64,000 nt of DNA from the NCBI RefSeq assembly GCF_012911015.1, contig NZ_WVVV01000015.1, positions 20,706-84,705 on the forward strand, written 5' to 3'. The position numbers and the translations under genes were made by a program. The notes beneath the pieces are model-generated. The model searched no databases. It was not told the origin of the DNA and saw only the letters and a list, made by a program, of their open reading frames with translations. This document shows, in pieces, positions 19,064 to 28,485 of this stretch; position 1 is the first letter of the stretch; every line of letters starts with the position of its first letter. This DNA is from Chelativorans sp. ZYF759 (GTDB lineage Bacteria > Pseudomonadota > Alphaproteobacteria > Rhizobiales > Rhizobiaceae).

Positions 19064-21178
19064 TCAGGCGGCTTGCTTGGCGTTTTCCGTGTTCCAGCCG
19101 GCATCGGGCGCAAACCGATCGCCATGCTTCTCCGCCAGGCGGGTCAGCGATTTGACGATGTCGGAATGTCCGCGCTCGGCGGCATAACACATGGGACCGC
19201 CGCGGAAGGGTGCGAAGCCCGTGCCGAAGATCATCGCCGCGTCGAGCGTGTCCTCGTCGCCGACCACGCCTTCACGCAGGCAGCTCATGCAGGTGTTGAT
19301 CATCGGCAGCACGAGGCGGTCGATCATCTCGGCATCTGCCGAAGAGGTATGTTTCGCCTTCGTTGGCTTGCCGTCGCTGTCGTAATCGTAGAGCCCCTTG
19401 CCGGTTTTCTTGCCCAGCTCGCCCTTTTCGACCTTTTCCGTCAACCAGGCCGGAATCTCGGGCATCGACCCGTCGAGCTCTTGCTTCAGCATCGTCGCGA
19501 CCGAAAGGCAGATGTCGAGGCCCACCCGGTCCGCCAGTTCGATCGGTCCCATCGGCATGCCGAAATCCTCGGCCGCGCGGTCGATCGTTTCCTTCGACAC
19601 GCCTTCCTCCAGCAGCATGAAGGCCTCGACGAGATAAGGCGTCAGCGCCCGGTTGACGAGGAAGCCCGGAGCGCTCTTCACGGGTGCGGGCAGGCGCGAG
19701 ATGGCGCCGCAGAAGGCATTCGCCTTCTCCAGCATCTCTTTGGAGACCTTGTCGTGCGCCACTACCTCGACCAGTTCCATGCGGTTAACGGGGTTGAAGA
19801 AATGCAGCCCGACCAGCCGCGAGGCGTCGGGCAGCGCCTTGGCCAGCACCTCCAGGCGGATGCTCGACGTGTTGGTGCCGATCAGCGCGTCCTTGCGGGC
19901 ACCGGCGGCAATGTCCTTCAGCACCTTGTGCTTGATCTCCGTCTTCTCGGCCACCGCCTCGATCACCACATCGGCTTTGGCCAGGCCGGAGCCGGAGAAG
20001 TCCGGCACCAGCCGGTCGAAGGCGTCGCGCCGGTCCATGCTGGAGTGCAGCGACTTCTCGAACAGAGCCCCTGCCCGGCCGATGGCAGCCGCGATCGCTT
20101 TTGGATCCAGATCTGTCAGCGTCACCGTCAGCCCTTGTCGCGCGCACCAGGCCGCGATGTCGCCGCCCATGGCGCCCGCGCCGATGACGTGGACATGGCC
20201 GATATCGGCCTTCACCTTGCCGTTGGCGCGGAGCTTCTCCCGCAGGAAGTAGGCGCGGACGAGGTTCTGCGAGGTACGGCCGGCGAGCAGCCGCGAGAAT
20301 GAGGCGATCTCCTCCGACTGCATGGCCTTTGGATCCCCGCCATGATCTTCCCAGAGATCGATCATCCGGAACGGAGCGGGATAATGAACCTCCCTGGCGC
20401 GTTCTGCGGTCTTGGAACGCATGCGCCGCGCTGCCACCGCCCGCGCGGGCTTCAGCGAGAAGGCCGTGCCCTTCCATGAACCGCCCGCCCTGTCGATCTT
20501 GCCGGCCAGGACGGCGCGCACGGCGTTCTCGACATGCCGCTCCTCGATCACGGCATCGACGAGACCGAGTTTCTTCGCCTTCTTGGCATGAGCCGTCTTG
20601 CCGGTCAGCATCATCGTCATCGCCTCGACCGGATCGATCAGGCTCGTCAGCCGGAATGTCCCGCCGAGCCCCGGATGAAGGCCCAGCATCACCTCCGGAA
20701 AGCCGAGTTTGGCCCCGTCGACGGCCAGCCGGTGATCGCAGGCAAGCGCCAGTTCAAGCCCGCCACCCAGGCAGTGCCCATGGATGATCGCGATGGTCGG
20801 AATGTCCAGGGCGTCGAGCCTGTCGATCACCGCATGCGCTCGTTTCAGCTGGTGGCCCGCCTCGTCGGGTTGGCCGAGATCGCGAAACTCGCGAATGTCG
20901 GCCCCGGCGGCGAAACCGGCCTTTTTGGCGGAACGGATGACGAGCCCGCGTGGCCCCTTCCCGTCGACGGCCGCCAGCATCTTGTCCAGCTCTTCGAGCA
21001 CTTCGCCCGATAGCGTGTTGGCGCTCTCGCCCTGCCGGTCGAGGATCAGCCACGCGACCTTGTCGCCATCGATGGACAGGCGCCAATGCTTGAGCGCCTT
21101 GTCCGCTTTGCCCTGCGGTCCCAGTGCCATTTCGCGGTCGGCAAGAACGTCGCGTACGGGGGTATCCATCTTCTTCAT
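19064..21178 (-). CDS. fadJ: Beta-oxidation multifunctional protein (enoyl-CoA hydratase / 3-hydroxyacyl-CoA dehydrogenase)
   Basis: A 704-residue two-enzyme fusion. The N-terminal crotonase domain (about 30-300) keeps both catalytic glutamates in GGGLELALACD and FPEVMLGLHPGLGG. The second domain starts with the NAD loop VIGAGAMGGDIAAW near residue 320 and has the catalytic histidine in GLHFFNPVNRMELVEVV, followed by the C-terminal 3HCDH domain. It hydrates enoyl-CoA and oxidises the product to 3-ketoacyl-CoA. It starts one base after the thiolase stop. Resembles FadJ/FadB; the symbol is by similarity. Confidence 0.93.
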   Translation of the reverse strand: MKKMDTPVRDVLADREMALGPQGKADKALKHWRLSIDGDKVAWLILDRQGESANTLSGEVLEELDKMLAAVDGKGPRGLVIRSAKKAGFAAGADIREFRDLGQPDEAGHQLKRAHAVIDRLDALDIPTIAIIHGHCLGGGLELALACDHRLAVDGAKLGFPEVMLGLHPGLGGTFRLTSLIDPVEAMTMMLTGKTAHAKKAKKLGLVDAVIEERHVENAVRAVLAGKIDRAGGSWKGTAFSLKPARAVAARRMRSKTAERAREVHYPAPFRMIDLWEDHGGDPKAMQSEEIASFSRLLAGRTSQNLVRAYFLREKLRANGKVKADIGHVHVIGAGAMGGDIAAWCARQGLTVTLTDLDPKAIAAAIGRAGALFEKSLHSSMDRRDAFDRLVPDFSGSGLAKADVVIEAVAEKTEIKHKVLKDIAAGARKDALIGTNTSSIRLEVLAKALPDASRLVGLHFFNPVNRMELVEVVAHDKVSKEMLEKANAFCGAISRLPAPVKSAPGFLVNRALTPYLVEAFMLLEEGVSKETIDRAAEDFGMPMGPIELADRVGLDICLSVATMLKQELDGSMPEIPAWLTEKVEKGELGKKTGKGLYDYDSDGKPTKAKHTSSADAEMIDRLVLPMINTCMSCLREGVVGDEDTLDAAMIFGTGFAPFRGGPMCYAAERGHSDIVKSLTRLAEKHGDRFAPDAGWNTENAKQAA

Positions 21179-21179
21179 C

Positions 21180-22586
21180 TCAGACTGCCTCGATCAGCAT
21201 TGCGCCGCCCAGCCCACCGCCGATGCACTCGGTCGCGATTCCCCGCTTTTCGCCCAGCCGGCGCATCGCATTGACCAGGTGCAGGACGATCCGGTTCCCG
21301 CTCGTGCCGACCGGATGGCCCAGACTGATGGCTCCGCCATCCACGTTGAGCTTCTTTCGATCGATCGCGCCGAACGCCCCGTCGAGTTTCAGCACCTCCC
21401 GGCTGTAGGTTTCGTCCTCCCAGGCGGCAAGGCATCCCAGGACCTGCGCGGCGAAGGCCTCGTTCAGTTCCCAGAGACCGATGTCGTCGCGGGAGAGTTC
21501 ATGCCGCTTCATCAGCGCGGTTGAAGATAGCGTCGGCCCGAGCCCCATGATTGCGGGATCGAGCGCCGACCATTCCGAATCGACCAGCCGCGCCAATGGC
21601 GTCAGCTTGTGCTTCTTCACCGCCTCTTCCGAGGCCAGGATCACCCAGGACGCGCCGTCGGTGATCTGCGAGGAATTGCCCGGCGTGACCTTGCCATAGG
21701 GTTTCTCGAAGACCGGATCGAGCTTGGCGAGCTTGTCCATGGAGGAATCCGGCCGCACGCCGTCATCCTTCTCGTGCAGCCCGCCATCCCTGTCGACGGC
21801 GGCCATCACCTCGTCGGCGAGGAAACCTTCGCTCTGCGCCCGCGCCAGCCGCTGGTGGCTTTCGAGCGCATAGGCATCCGCCTGTTGGCGCGAGATCTTG
21901 AACAGATGCCCGACCAGTTCGGCCGTCTGGCCCATGTTCATGTCCGTGATCGGATCGGTCAGGCCGCGTTCCAGCCCGATCACCGGCTTGGCGAAACGCG
22001 CGCGCAGACCGGTCAGCGCGCTGGCGCTGTCGAGGGGGCCCTTGGCCGTCGCGAAGGAAGCAAACCACTCCGTCGCCTCGCGGCTCAGCACCAGCGGCGC
22101 ATGCGACAGCGCCTCCGTGCCGCCGGCCAGCACGAGATCGGCCCTGCCGCCCTCGATGGCGCGAAACGCGTCGTCGATGGCCAGCATGCCGGTGCCGCAA
22201 TTGATCTGCACCGTCCAGGCGGGCATCGAGGCGCCCATGCCGAGGCGAAGCGCCGCCACGCGAGCCGGATTCATCTCGTCGGCCACGACGTTGACGCAGC
22301 CGAGCACCACCCGGTCGAAGGCGTCGGGCGCAAAAGGCTGGCGCATCAGAAGCGGCCGTCCGCACTGGACCGCGAGATCGACCGGAGTGAACGGGCCGGG
22401 CTTGCCGCGCGCCCGCAGAAACGGCGTGCGCGCGCCGTCCACGATATAGACGGGACGCCCGCCGCCATTGGAGGCCGCGCGTCGCGACGGCGCCTTGCGC
22501 GCCGCCGTCTTGGCAGGGCCGCGCGCGGCGGTCGTGCGCTTCGAAGTCGCTTTCGCCTTGGGCGTGCTTGTCGCTGCCTTGGCCAT
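21180..22586 (-). CDS. fadI: Acetyl-CoA C-acyltransferase (3-ketoacyl-CoA thiolase) with basic N-terminal extension
   Basis: A 468-residue thiolase. The nucleophilic cysteine is C130 in QINCGTGMLAID; NEAFAAQ, LGHPVGTSGNR and ATECIGGGLGGAM supply the other active-site elements. It cleaves 3-ketoacyl-CoA with CoA. The first 43 residues form an extension rich in lysine, alanine, arginine and threonine (repeated AKATSKR, AAR and KTAARK blocks), unlike a normal thiolase start. There is no internal ATG before the conserved PVYIVDGARTPF. The ATG overlaps the fadE stop (TAATG). FadI is the closest named type, chosen because its partner is FadJ-like. Confidence 0.9.
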   Translation of the reverse strand: MAKAATSTPKAKATSKRTTAARGPAKTAARKAPSRRAASNGGGRPVYIVDGARTPFLRARGKPGPFTPVDLAVQCGRPLLMRQPFAPDAFDRVVLGCVNVVADEMNPARVAALRLGMGASMPAWTVQINCGTGMLAIDDAFRAIEGGRADLVLAGGTEALSHAPLVLSREATEWFASFATAKGPLDSASALTGLRARFAKPVIGLERGLTDPITDMNMGQTAELVGHLFKISRQQADAYALESHQRLARAQSEGFLADEVMAAVDRDGGLHEKDDGVRPDSSMDKLAKLDPVFEKPYGKVTPGNSSQITDGASWVILASEEAVKKHKLTPLARLVDSEWSALDPAIMGLGPTLSSTALMKRHELSRDDIGLWELNEAFAAQVLGCLAAWEDETYSREVLKLDGAFGAIDRKKLNVDGGAISLGHPVGTSGNRIVLHLVNAMRRLGEKRGIATECIGGGLGGAMLIEAV

Positions 22587-24886
22587 TATTCGGCTGCCTC
22601 CCGGGTCTCGCTGCGGCGTGCCGGTGTCTTCTTCTGCTTCTTGGCCGGCGGTTCGCGGTGCTGCTTGGAGATGGGGGACACCTCCTCCATCGGGAAGGCA
22701 TCCACGGCCACCACGCGGTCATGCGCCTCGCGCGCTCGTTTCAGGAGCGCGGCATCTTCGGCGGTAATGGCGCCCTTGGCCAAAGCCTCCTCGACGTCGC
22801 GTATCTTGGCCTCGCGCATCTTCTTCTCCGCGGGCTCGCTGGCGACCGCCAGTTCGAAGGCCTCTTCGAGGTCGCGCATCGGATGGCCCTCGCGACCTTC
22901 GCCGAGATAGACGTCGACCGTCAGCCGGTCGCGCTGGGCGCCCGGAACCATCAGCATCTCCGCCAGCCGCGAGACCAGTCGGTCGGCCGGCGCGCGGCGC
23001 GCGAATCCGCCCGGAAAGGCCAGAAGCCGCACCACGACCGACGCCCAGCGGGCGGGCAGGTTCTGCAGCACGCCCTCGAAGGCGTCGGCGATGCGTTCGG
23101 AGCCGGTGATCATCAGATAGTCGACGATCGGCCGGTCTTCCTCATGACGGCCCTCGTCCTCGAAACGTTTCAGCGCGGCGGCCAGCAGGTAGATCTCGGA
23201 CAGGATGTCGCCCAGGCGTGCGGAGATCATCTCCTTGCGCTTCAAGGCCCCGCCCAGCGTCAGCAGCGAAAGGTCGGCCAGCAGCGCGAAGGCGGCCGAA
23301 TAGCGCGACAGCTGGCGCCAGTGCGGCGCCATGGCCGCATCCACCGGCGCCGGGCCGATGAGGCCACCGGACCAGCCGCGCAGGAAAGCCCGGCCGCTGT
23401 TCTTGATCGAATGGCCGACATGCGACCAGAAGCTGCGGTCGAACGCCTCCAGCCCTTCCTGCTTGTCCTCGTCCGACAGCGCCAGAAGTTCGTCCAGCAT
23501 ATGGGGATGCGAGCGGATCGCGCCCTGGCCGAAGATCATCAGGTTGCGGGTCAGGATGTTGGCGCCCTCGACGGTGATCCCGATCGGAACCGACCGGTAG
23601 GCGGAGGCGAGATAGTTCTTGGGGCCCTCGATGATGCCCTTTCCGCCATGGATATCCATGGCGTGCTCCACTGAACGCCGCATGCGCTCGGTGGCATGGT
23701 ATTTCATGATCGCCGATATAACCGACGGCTTGTGGCCCTCGTCGAGCGCGGCCACCGTGGCCCGCCGCGCCGCGTCGATCAGATAGGCGTTGGCGCAGAT
23801 TTCGGCGAGCGGCACCTGTATGCCCTCGAACATCCCGATCGGCACGTTGAACTGTCGGCGCACGCGGGCATAGGCGCCCGTTGCACGCGCGCAGGCTGCC
23901 GCCGACGCCGCCGATTGCGACGGAAGCGAGATGCCGCGGCCGGCGGCCAGCGCCGTCATGAGCATCTTCCAGCCCTGGCCGATGCGCTCCGGCCCACCGA
24001 GAATCCACTCGAGCGGAATGAAGACGTCCTCGCCGTAGAGCGGTCCGTTCTGGAAATGGGTGAAGAGCGGCACGTGCCGGTCTCCGTGTCGCACGCCTGG
24101 CGTGCTTGTGGGCAGCAGAGCGACCGTTATGCCGCGCTCTTCGCCGCCACCGAGATGATTTTCAGGGTCGCGCAGCTTGAAGGCCAGCCCCATCACGGTC
24201 GCCACCGGCCCCAGCGTGATGTAGCGTTTCTCGAAATTGAGGCGGATGCCGAGGACCTTCTTGCCCTCGAACTGGCCAAATTCGACGATGCCCTCGTCCT
24301 TCATCGCGGCCGCGTCCGACCCGGCGTCAGGCGAGGTCAGGCCGAAACAGGGGATTTCGCGCCCGTCGGCCAGGCGCGGCAGCCAGTGATCGCGCTGATC
24401 CTGCGTCCCGAACTCGACAAGCAGTTCGCCCGGCCCGAGCGAGTTCGGCACCATCACCGTGACACCCGCCACGACGCTGACGGTCGAAAGCAGCCGCACC
24501 ACCTCCGAATGGGCGGTGTTGGAAAAGCCCAGCCCGCCATACTCCTTCGGGATGATCATGCCGAAGAACTTGTTTTTGCGCATGAAATCCCAGGCTTCCG
24601 GCGGCAGGTCCCGGTCTTCCCAGTTCAGCTTCCAGTCGTCGACCATCGCGCAGAGTTCGCGCGTCGGCCCGTCGAGAAACGCTTTCTCGTCGGGTGAAAG
24701 CGCGGCTGGCTTCATCTCGAGAAGCGTCTTCCAGTGGGGATTGCCGGTGAATATCTCGCCGTCCCACCAGACCGTGCCGGCATCGATGGCGGAGCGCTCT
24801 GTCTCCGAGATCGGCGGCATGACGCCCTTGGCCCAGGTGAAGATCGGCTTCGTTATGTTGTCGCGTCGGAAGTCGCGCAGTGCCAT
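22586..24886 (-). CDS. fadE: Acyl-CoA dehydrogenase FadE
   Basis: A 766-residue FadE-type dehydrogenase, longer than ordinary acyl-CoA dehydrogenases because of the extra C-terminal DUF1974 region (about residues 480-740). The FAD-dependent core shows FFGMIIPKEYGGLGFSN, PCFGLTSPDAGSDAA and MDIHGGKGIIEGPKNYLASA. It makes the first double bond of fatty acyl-CoA. It is the first gene of the fadE-thiolase-fadJ-CoA transferase unit, each gene touching the next. The C terminus ends in a basic tail (PPAKKQKKTPARR), mirroring the basic N terminus of the next protein. Confidence 0.93.
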   Translation of the reverse strand: MALRDFRRDNITKPIFTWAKGVMPPISETERSAIDAGTVWWDGEIFTGNPHWKTLLEMKPAALSPDEKAFLDGPTRELCAMVDDWKLNWEDRDLPPEAWDFMRKNKFFGMIIPKEYGGLGFSNTAHSEVVRLLSTVSVVAGVTVMVPNSLGPGELLVEFGTQDQRDHWLPRLADGREIPCFGLTSPDAGSDAAAMKDEGIVEFGQFEGKKVLGIRLNFEKRYITLGPVATVMGLAFKLRDPENHLGGGEERGITVALLPTSTPGVRHGDRHVPLFTHFQNGPLYGEDVFIPLEWILGGPERIGQGWKMLMTALAAGRGISLPSQSAASAAACARATGAYARVRRQFNVPIGMFEGIQVPLAEICANAYLIDAARRATVAALDEGHKPSVISAIMKYHATERMRRSVEHAMDIHGGKGIIEGPKNYLASAYRSVPIGITVEGANILTRNLMIFGQGAIRSHPHMLDELLALSDEDKQEGLEAFDRSFWSHVGHSIKNSGRAFLRGWSGGLIGPAPVDAAMAPHWRQLSRYSAAFALLADLSLLTLGGALKRKEMISARLGDILSEIYLLAAALKRFEDEGRHEEDRPIVDYLMITGSERIADAFEGVLQNLPARWASVVVRLLAFPGGFARRAPADRLVSRLAEMLMVPGAQRDRLTVDVYLGEGREGHPMRDLEEAFELAVASEPAEKKMREAKIRDVEEALAKGAITAEDAALLKRAREAHDRVVAVDAFPMEEVSPISKQHREPPAKKQKKTPARRSETREAAE

Positions 24887-25081
24887 GATTGCCCCGCTGG
24901 CTGGTGTTCACGCGTTCCTTTCACAATGTTGCAGCGCCAGGATCGTTCCAGAATCAGGCTCGCGCGCACCCGCCGCATTCACCCCTTCGTGACACGCGGC
25001 TGGCCGCGATCACGCTAGACTGGGGCTGCGGTCGCGCTCTCGGGGGCGGGCCAACCCGGCCGCAAAGGGAGGAATACCACC

Positions 25082-25321
25082 ATGCTGCGCATCATCATGC
25101 TTTCGGCGGCGATCGTCCTGTCACCGGCCGCTGCCTTCGCCCATTCCTGTCCCGCCGTCATGGCTGAGATCGACGCCGCGATGCCAACGGCCGAGCTGTC
25201 GGACGGCGACCGCGCGCGCGTCGAGGAGCTTCGCGCCCAGGGCGAGGAACTCCACAATGCCGGCGATCACGACGGCTCCATCGCCGCGCTAGAGGAAGCC
25301 AAGGGCATTATGGGCATGTGA
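25082..25321 (+). CDS. Small exported helical protein, unknown
   Basis: A 79-residue protein with a signal peptide (MLRIIMLSAAIVLSPAAAFA, cleavage near residue 20). The roughly 58-residue mature part is helical and acidic, with one cysteine in HSCPAVMAEID and a TPR-like pair of helices (RVEELRAQGEELHNAGDHDG). The ATG follows a strong GGGAGGA site. It is divergent from fadE across 195 bases and converges on phzF. No specific family was recognised. Confidence 0.7.
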   Translation: MLRIIMLSAAIVLSPAAAFAHSCPAVMAEIDAAMPTAELSDGDRARVEELRAQGEELHNAGDHDGSIAALEEAKGIMGM

Positions 25322-25328
25322 ACGCCCT

Positions 25329-25353
25329 GCCCGCGTCGCATCGCGGCGCGGGC
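25329..25353. terminator. Candidate hairpin between convergent genes
   Basis: An 11-base-pair inverted repeat (GCCCGCGTCGC / GCGGCGCGGGC, one G-T pair) with a 3-base loop occupies the gap between the small exported protein and the PhzF gene. No T-run follows on either strand, so termination is only suggested. Confidence 0.45.
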
Positions 25354-26268
25354 TCAATCCAGGTACAGGCGCCCTTCCGCGACCCTTACCGCGTGACCGC
25401 CGATACGCGCGGACACCGCCTTCCCGTCCGAAATCTCCATTTCTAGCCGGATGCGCGAGGGTCGGCCCATCTCGATCCCCTGCTCGATCCAGATGGCGTG
25501 CGGCCCGTCGGGCGGCGCATCGAAGGTCAGCACCGCCCCGCTGAAGGCGGCCGCGGCCGAGCCGGTGGCCGGGTCCTCCGGGATGCCGGACTTGGGCGCG
25601 AACATGCGGGCATGGAAGTGGCAGTCGTGGTTGACCGTCTCGCGGCAGTACACATAAGCGTCCGCCGGAACGCCATCGATCACGGGCGCGATCTCTCCCC
25701 ATAGCTTCTGGTCGAGCCGGGCACGCCCCGCCGCGTCCAGATCGGCCACGGGCACGGTGACATAGGGCACGCCCGCCGTCCGGAGCGCCGGCACGTGGTT
25801 CTCGAAGCCGATCTCGTGCGGCCCGAGACCGAGCGCTGCACCGATCATTTCCTGCGGCACCTCGAAGTCCAGCTTCTCGGAAAGCTTCGGCAGGTCGAAT
25901 TCGGCAAAGTTCGCGCCGTCGCGGAAGCCGACCACGCAGCGAACGTCGCCAACCTTCTCCTCCAGCACGAGGATCGCGCCGTCGCCGCTGGCAACGCCCT
26001 GTTCTTCGGCCAGCGCGATTGCCGTCCCGACCGTCGGGTGTCCCGCGAAGGGCAGCTCCAGCCCGGGCGTGAAGATACGCAGCGCGGCCTGGTGCACCGG
26101 GTTTCGGGCCGGCAGGACGAACACCGTTTCTGACAGGTTGAACTCCCTGGCGATCGCCTGCATCCGCCGCGTATCCAGCCCTTCGGCGTCCAGCACCACC
26201 GCCAGCGGATTGCCCGCCAGCGCGGTATCGGTGAACACGTCGTAGATAAGGTAGCGGCGTTCTGACAT
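25354..26268 (-). CDS. PhzF family isomerase
   Basis: A 304-residue protein of the PhzF/diaminopimelate-epimerase fold. Visible marks are YDVFTDTALAGNPLAVV at the N terminus with the family's asparagine-proline pair, FNLSETVFV with the conserved glutamate, PFAGHPTVGTA in the middle, and DPATGSAAAAFSG as the second half-site. Members isomerise small metabolites; the substrate is unknown and no phenazine genes are nearby. ATG 26268 with GGAG six bases upstream is preferred over ATG 26280. It is divergent from macA. Confidence 0.9.
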   Translation of the reverse strand: MSERRYLIYDVFTDTALAGNPLAVVLDAEGLDTRRMQAIAREFNLSETVFVLPARNPVHQAALRIFTPGLELPFAGHPTVGTAIALAEEQGVASGDGAILVLEEKVGDVRCVVGFRDGANFAEFDLPKLSEKLDFEVPQEMIGAALGLGPHEIGFENHVPALRTAGVPYVTVPVADLDAAGRARLDQKLWGEIAPVIDGVPADAYVYCRETVNHDCHFHARMFAPKSGIPEDPATGSAAAAFSGAVLTFDAPPDGPHAIWIEQGIEMGRPSRIRLEMEISDGKAVSARIGGHAVRVAEGRLYLD

Positions 26269-26439
26269 GGGGGGCTCCAAATGGGTTCGCCGGGCACTCT
26301 AGCCGCCAAATGTGGCGGGGGCGTTCTGCCAGCACCGGCACGCGACCGGACCAACATGACACAAGTTTAATTTGTCTTTGCGGCCGAAAACACCGATCTC
26401 TTGACGCAAGGGACATCACGGAAACAGGCAGGCGTTCTC

Positions 26440-27750
26440 ATGGATCAGATCGTGGAGCGGCCCACGCGACGTCCCGATCCCGACCGGCAATCGATCGACG
26501 ACGTCCTCGCGATGGGCAAAGGCCGCCCGTCGCGCCGCCGTTGGCCTGCCCTTCTCGGCCTCGCACTCGTGCTGGGTGCCGGCACGGGGATCTATGTCTA
26601 CGCGGCCCAGCCCGACCCAGCCCCCACATACGAAACGGTCGAGATCGGATCCGGCGCCATGACCGTCATGGTCTCCGCCACCGGCACGCTCGAGCCGCTG
26701 ACCCGTGTCGAGATTTCCAGCGAGCTGTCGGGCGTCATGCGCTCGGTCGCCGTCTCCGAGAACGAGATCGTCGAAACCGGCCAGGTGCTGGCACAGCTCG
26801 ACACCACCCGCATCCAGGCGCAGGTTGAACGCGCCGAGGCTGGCGTCGCGGTCGCCGCCGCGCGCGTCTCCGAAGCCCGCGCCACCTTCAACGAGACCGA
26901 ACGCGCGCTTGCCCGCGCACGACAGCTGTCGGAGCGCGGCATGGTAGCCGACCAGGCGCTCGACAACGCTCTTGCCGCCCATGAACGCGCGCAGAGCGGC
27001 GTCGAGGTCGCCGAGGCCAATCTCGCCATCGCCCGTGCCGATCTCAGGCTGCAACAGGCCGATCTCGCCAACGCCACGATCTATTCCCCCATCGACGGCA
27101 TCGTGCTCGAGCGCGCCGTCAATCCGGGCCAGACGGTCGCCGCCTCGACGTCGGCCCCTATCCTCTTCGTGATCGCCGAGAATCTGGAGCGCATGGAACT
27201 GAAGGCGGCGATCGACGAGGCCGATATCGGCGAGGTCCGGGCTGGCCAGACCGCGCGTTTTGCCGTGGATGCCTTCCCGGCGCGCCGTTTCGATGCCGAA
27301 ATCCGCGACATCAGCTTTGCCTCCCTGGTGACGGAAGGCGTGGTCACCTACGAGGCCCGCCTGGCCGTCGACAATGCGGATCTGGTGCTGCGCCCCGGCA
27401 TGACGGCGACCGTCGACATCGTCACCCGCGAGGCCGACGACGTAATGCTGGTGCCGGCTTCCGCCCTTCGCTTCACCCCGCCCCAGACGGGCACCGGCAC
27501 GTCGGGCTTCAGCTTTTCCAATCTCTTCTCGCCCCAGCGCATGTCTGGCATGCGCGGCGGTCGCGGTCCGGGCGCAGGCGATGGCTCAAGACGCGGTGGC
27601 GGCGAAGGCACGCGCACGCTGTGGCTCCTCCAGGACGGACAGGCTCGCCCCGCCCGCGTGACCACCGGCGCGATGTCCGGCGACCAGATCGAGATCCTCT
27701 CCGGCCTCAATCCCGGCGACCGTGTCATCACCGGCACGACGCAGCGCTGA
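26440..27750 (+). CDS. macA: MacA-like periplasmic adaptor (HlyD/RND membrane-fusion family)
   Basis: A 436-residue adaptor protein. A cytoplasmic start and one transmembrane helix (LLGLALVLGAGTGIYVYA) precede the barrel-sandwich hybrid, helical hairpin and beta-barrel domains: SATGTLEPLTRVEISSELSG, then a coiled hairpin around residues 125-205, then IYSPIDGIVLERAVNPGQ. Between about residues 355 and 390 lies a Gly/Arg-rich insertion (MRGGRGPGAGDGSRRGGGEG) before the last beta domain. ATG 26440 is preferred over TTG 26401. With the two following genes it makes a MacAB-type tripartite exporter; no TolC is present here. Confidence 0.88.
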   Translation: MDQIVERPTRRPDPDRQSIDDVLAMGKGRPSRRRWPALLGLALVLGAGTGIYVYAAQPDPAPTYETVEIGSGAMTVMVSATGTLEPLTRVEISSELSGVMRSVAVSENEIVETGQVLAQLDTTRIQAQVERAEAGVAVAAARVSEARATFNETERALARARQLSERGMVADQALDNALAAHERAQSGVEVAEANLAIARADLRLQQADLANATIYSPIDGIVLERAVNPGQTVAASTSAPILFVIAENLERMELKAAIDEADIGEVRAGQTARFAVDAFPARRFDAEIRDISFASLVTEGVVTYEARLAVDNADLVLRPGMTATVDIVTREADDVMLVPASALRFTPPQTGTGTSGFSFSNLFSPQRMSGMRGGRGPGAGDGSRRGGGEGTRTLWLLQDGQARPARVTTGAMSGDQIEILSGLNPGDRVITGTTQR

Positions 27751-27762
27751 CGGGCCGGCTTC

Positions 27763-28485
27763 ATGAACATGATCGCCGACATCCCGCTATTGTCCTTCCG
27801 CGAGGTCTGGAAGACCTATGGCCATGGCGAGGCCAGGGTCCCTGCGCTGGCCGGTGTCGATCTCTCCATCGCGCGCGGCGAATTCGTCGCCATCATGGGG
27901 CCTTCCGGCTCCGGCAAGTCGACGGCCATGAACATCATCGGCTGCCTCGATACGCCGAGCGCCGGGCGTTACGGCTTTCTCGGCGTCGATGCCGGCACGC
28001 TCGACCGCTCGCGCCGTGCCATTTTGCGCAACCGCTATATCGGCTTCGTCTTCCAGGGCTACAATCTGCTCGCCCGCACCACAGCGGCCGAGAACGTCGA
28101 ATTGCCCCTGATCTATCGCGGCGTGCCGGCGCGCCAGCGGCGTGACCTCGCCATGGAGGCGCTGGCCCAGGTAGGTCTTCAGGGACGCGAACACCACACG
28201 CCTTCGGAACTCTCGGGCGGACAGCAGCAGCGCGTCGCCATCGCACGCGCCATCGTGACCCGCCCCACCTTGCTCGTCGCCGACGAACCGACGGGCAATC
28301 TCGACACCCAGCGCAGCCACGAGATCATGGAACTCTTGGTCGGCCTCAACCGTGACCATGACCTGACCGTCGTCATGGTCACGCACGAGCCCGACATTGC
28401 CGCCTATGCCGAGCGCACGGTCGGCTTCCTCGACGGCAACATCGCCTATGACCGCGTCAACACGGAGCCGGTCCATGTGGCTTGA
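27763..28485 (+). CDS. MacB-type ABC transporter ATP-binding protein
   Basis: A 240-residue ABC ATPase of the LolD/MacB group. Walker A is GPSGSGKST, the Q-loop lies in GFVFQGYNLL, the signature is LSGGQQQRVAIARA, and Walker B is LLVADEPTGNLD. It starts 12 bases after macA and its last 11 bases overlap the permease gene. In E. coli MacB the ATPase and permease are fused; here they are separate genes. It powers the efflux or mechanotransmission cycle across the inner membrane. Confidence 0.92.
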   Translation: MNMIADIPLLSFREVWKTYGHGEARVPALAGVDLSIARGEFVAIMGPSGSGKSTAMNIIGCLDTPSAGRYGFLGVDAGTLDRSRRAILRNRYIGFVFQGYNLLARTTAAENVELPLIYRGVPARQRRDLAMEALAQVGLQGREHHTPSELSGGQQQRVAIARAIVTRPTLLVADEPTGNLDTQRSHEIMELLVGLNRDHDLTVVMVTHEPDIAAYAERTVGFLDGNIAYDRVNTEPVHVA

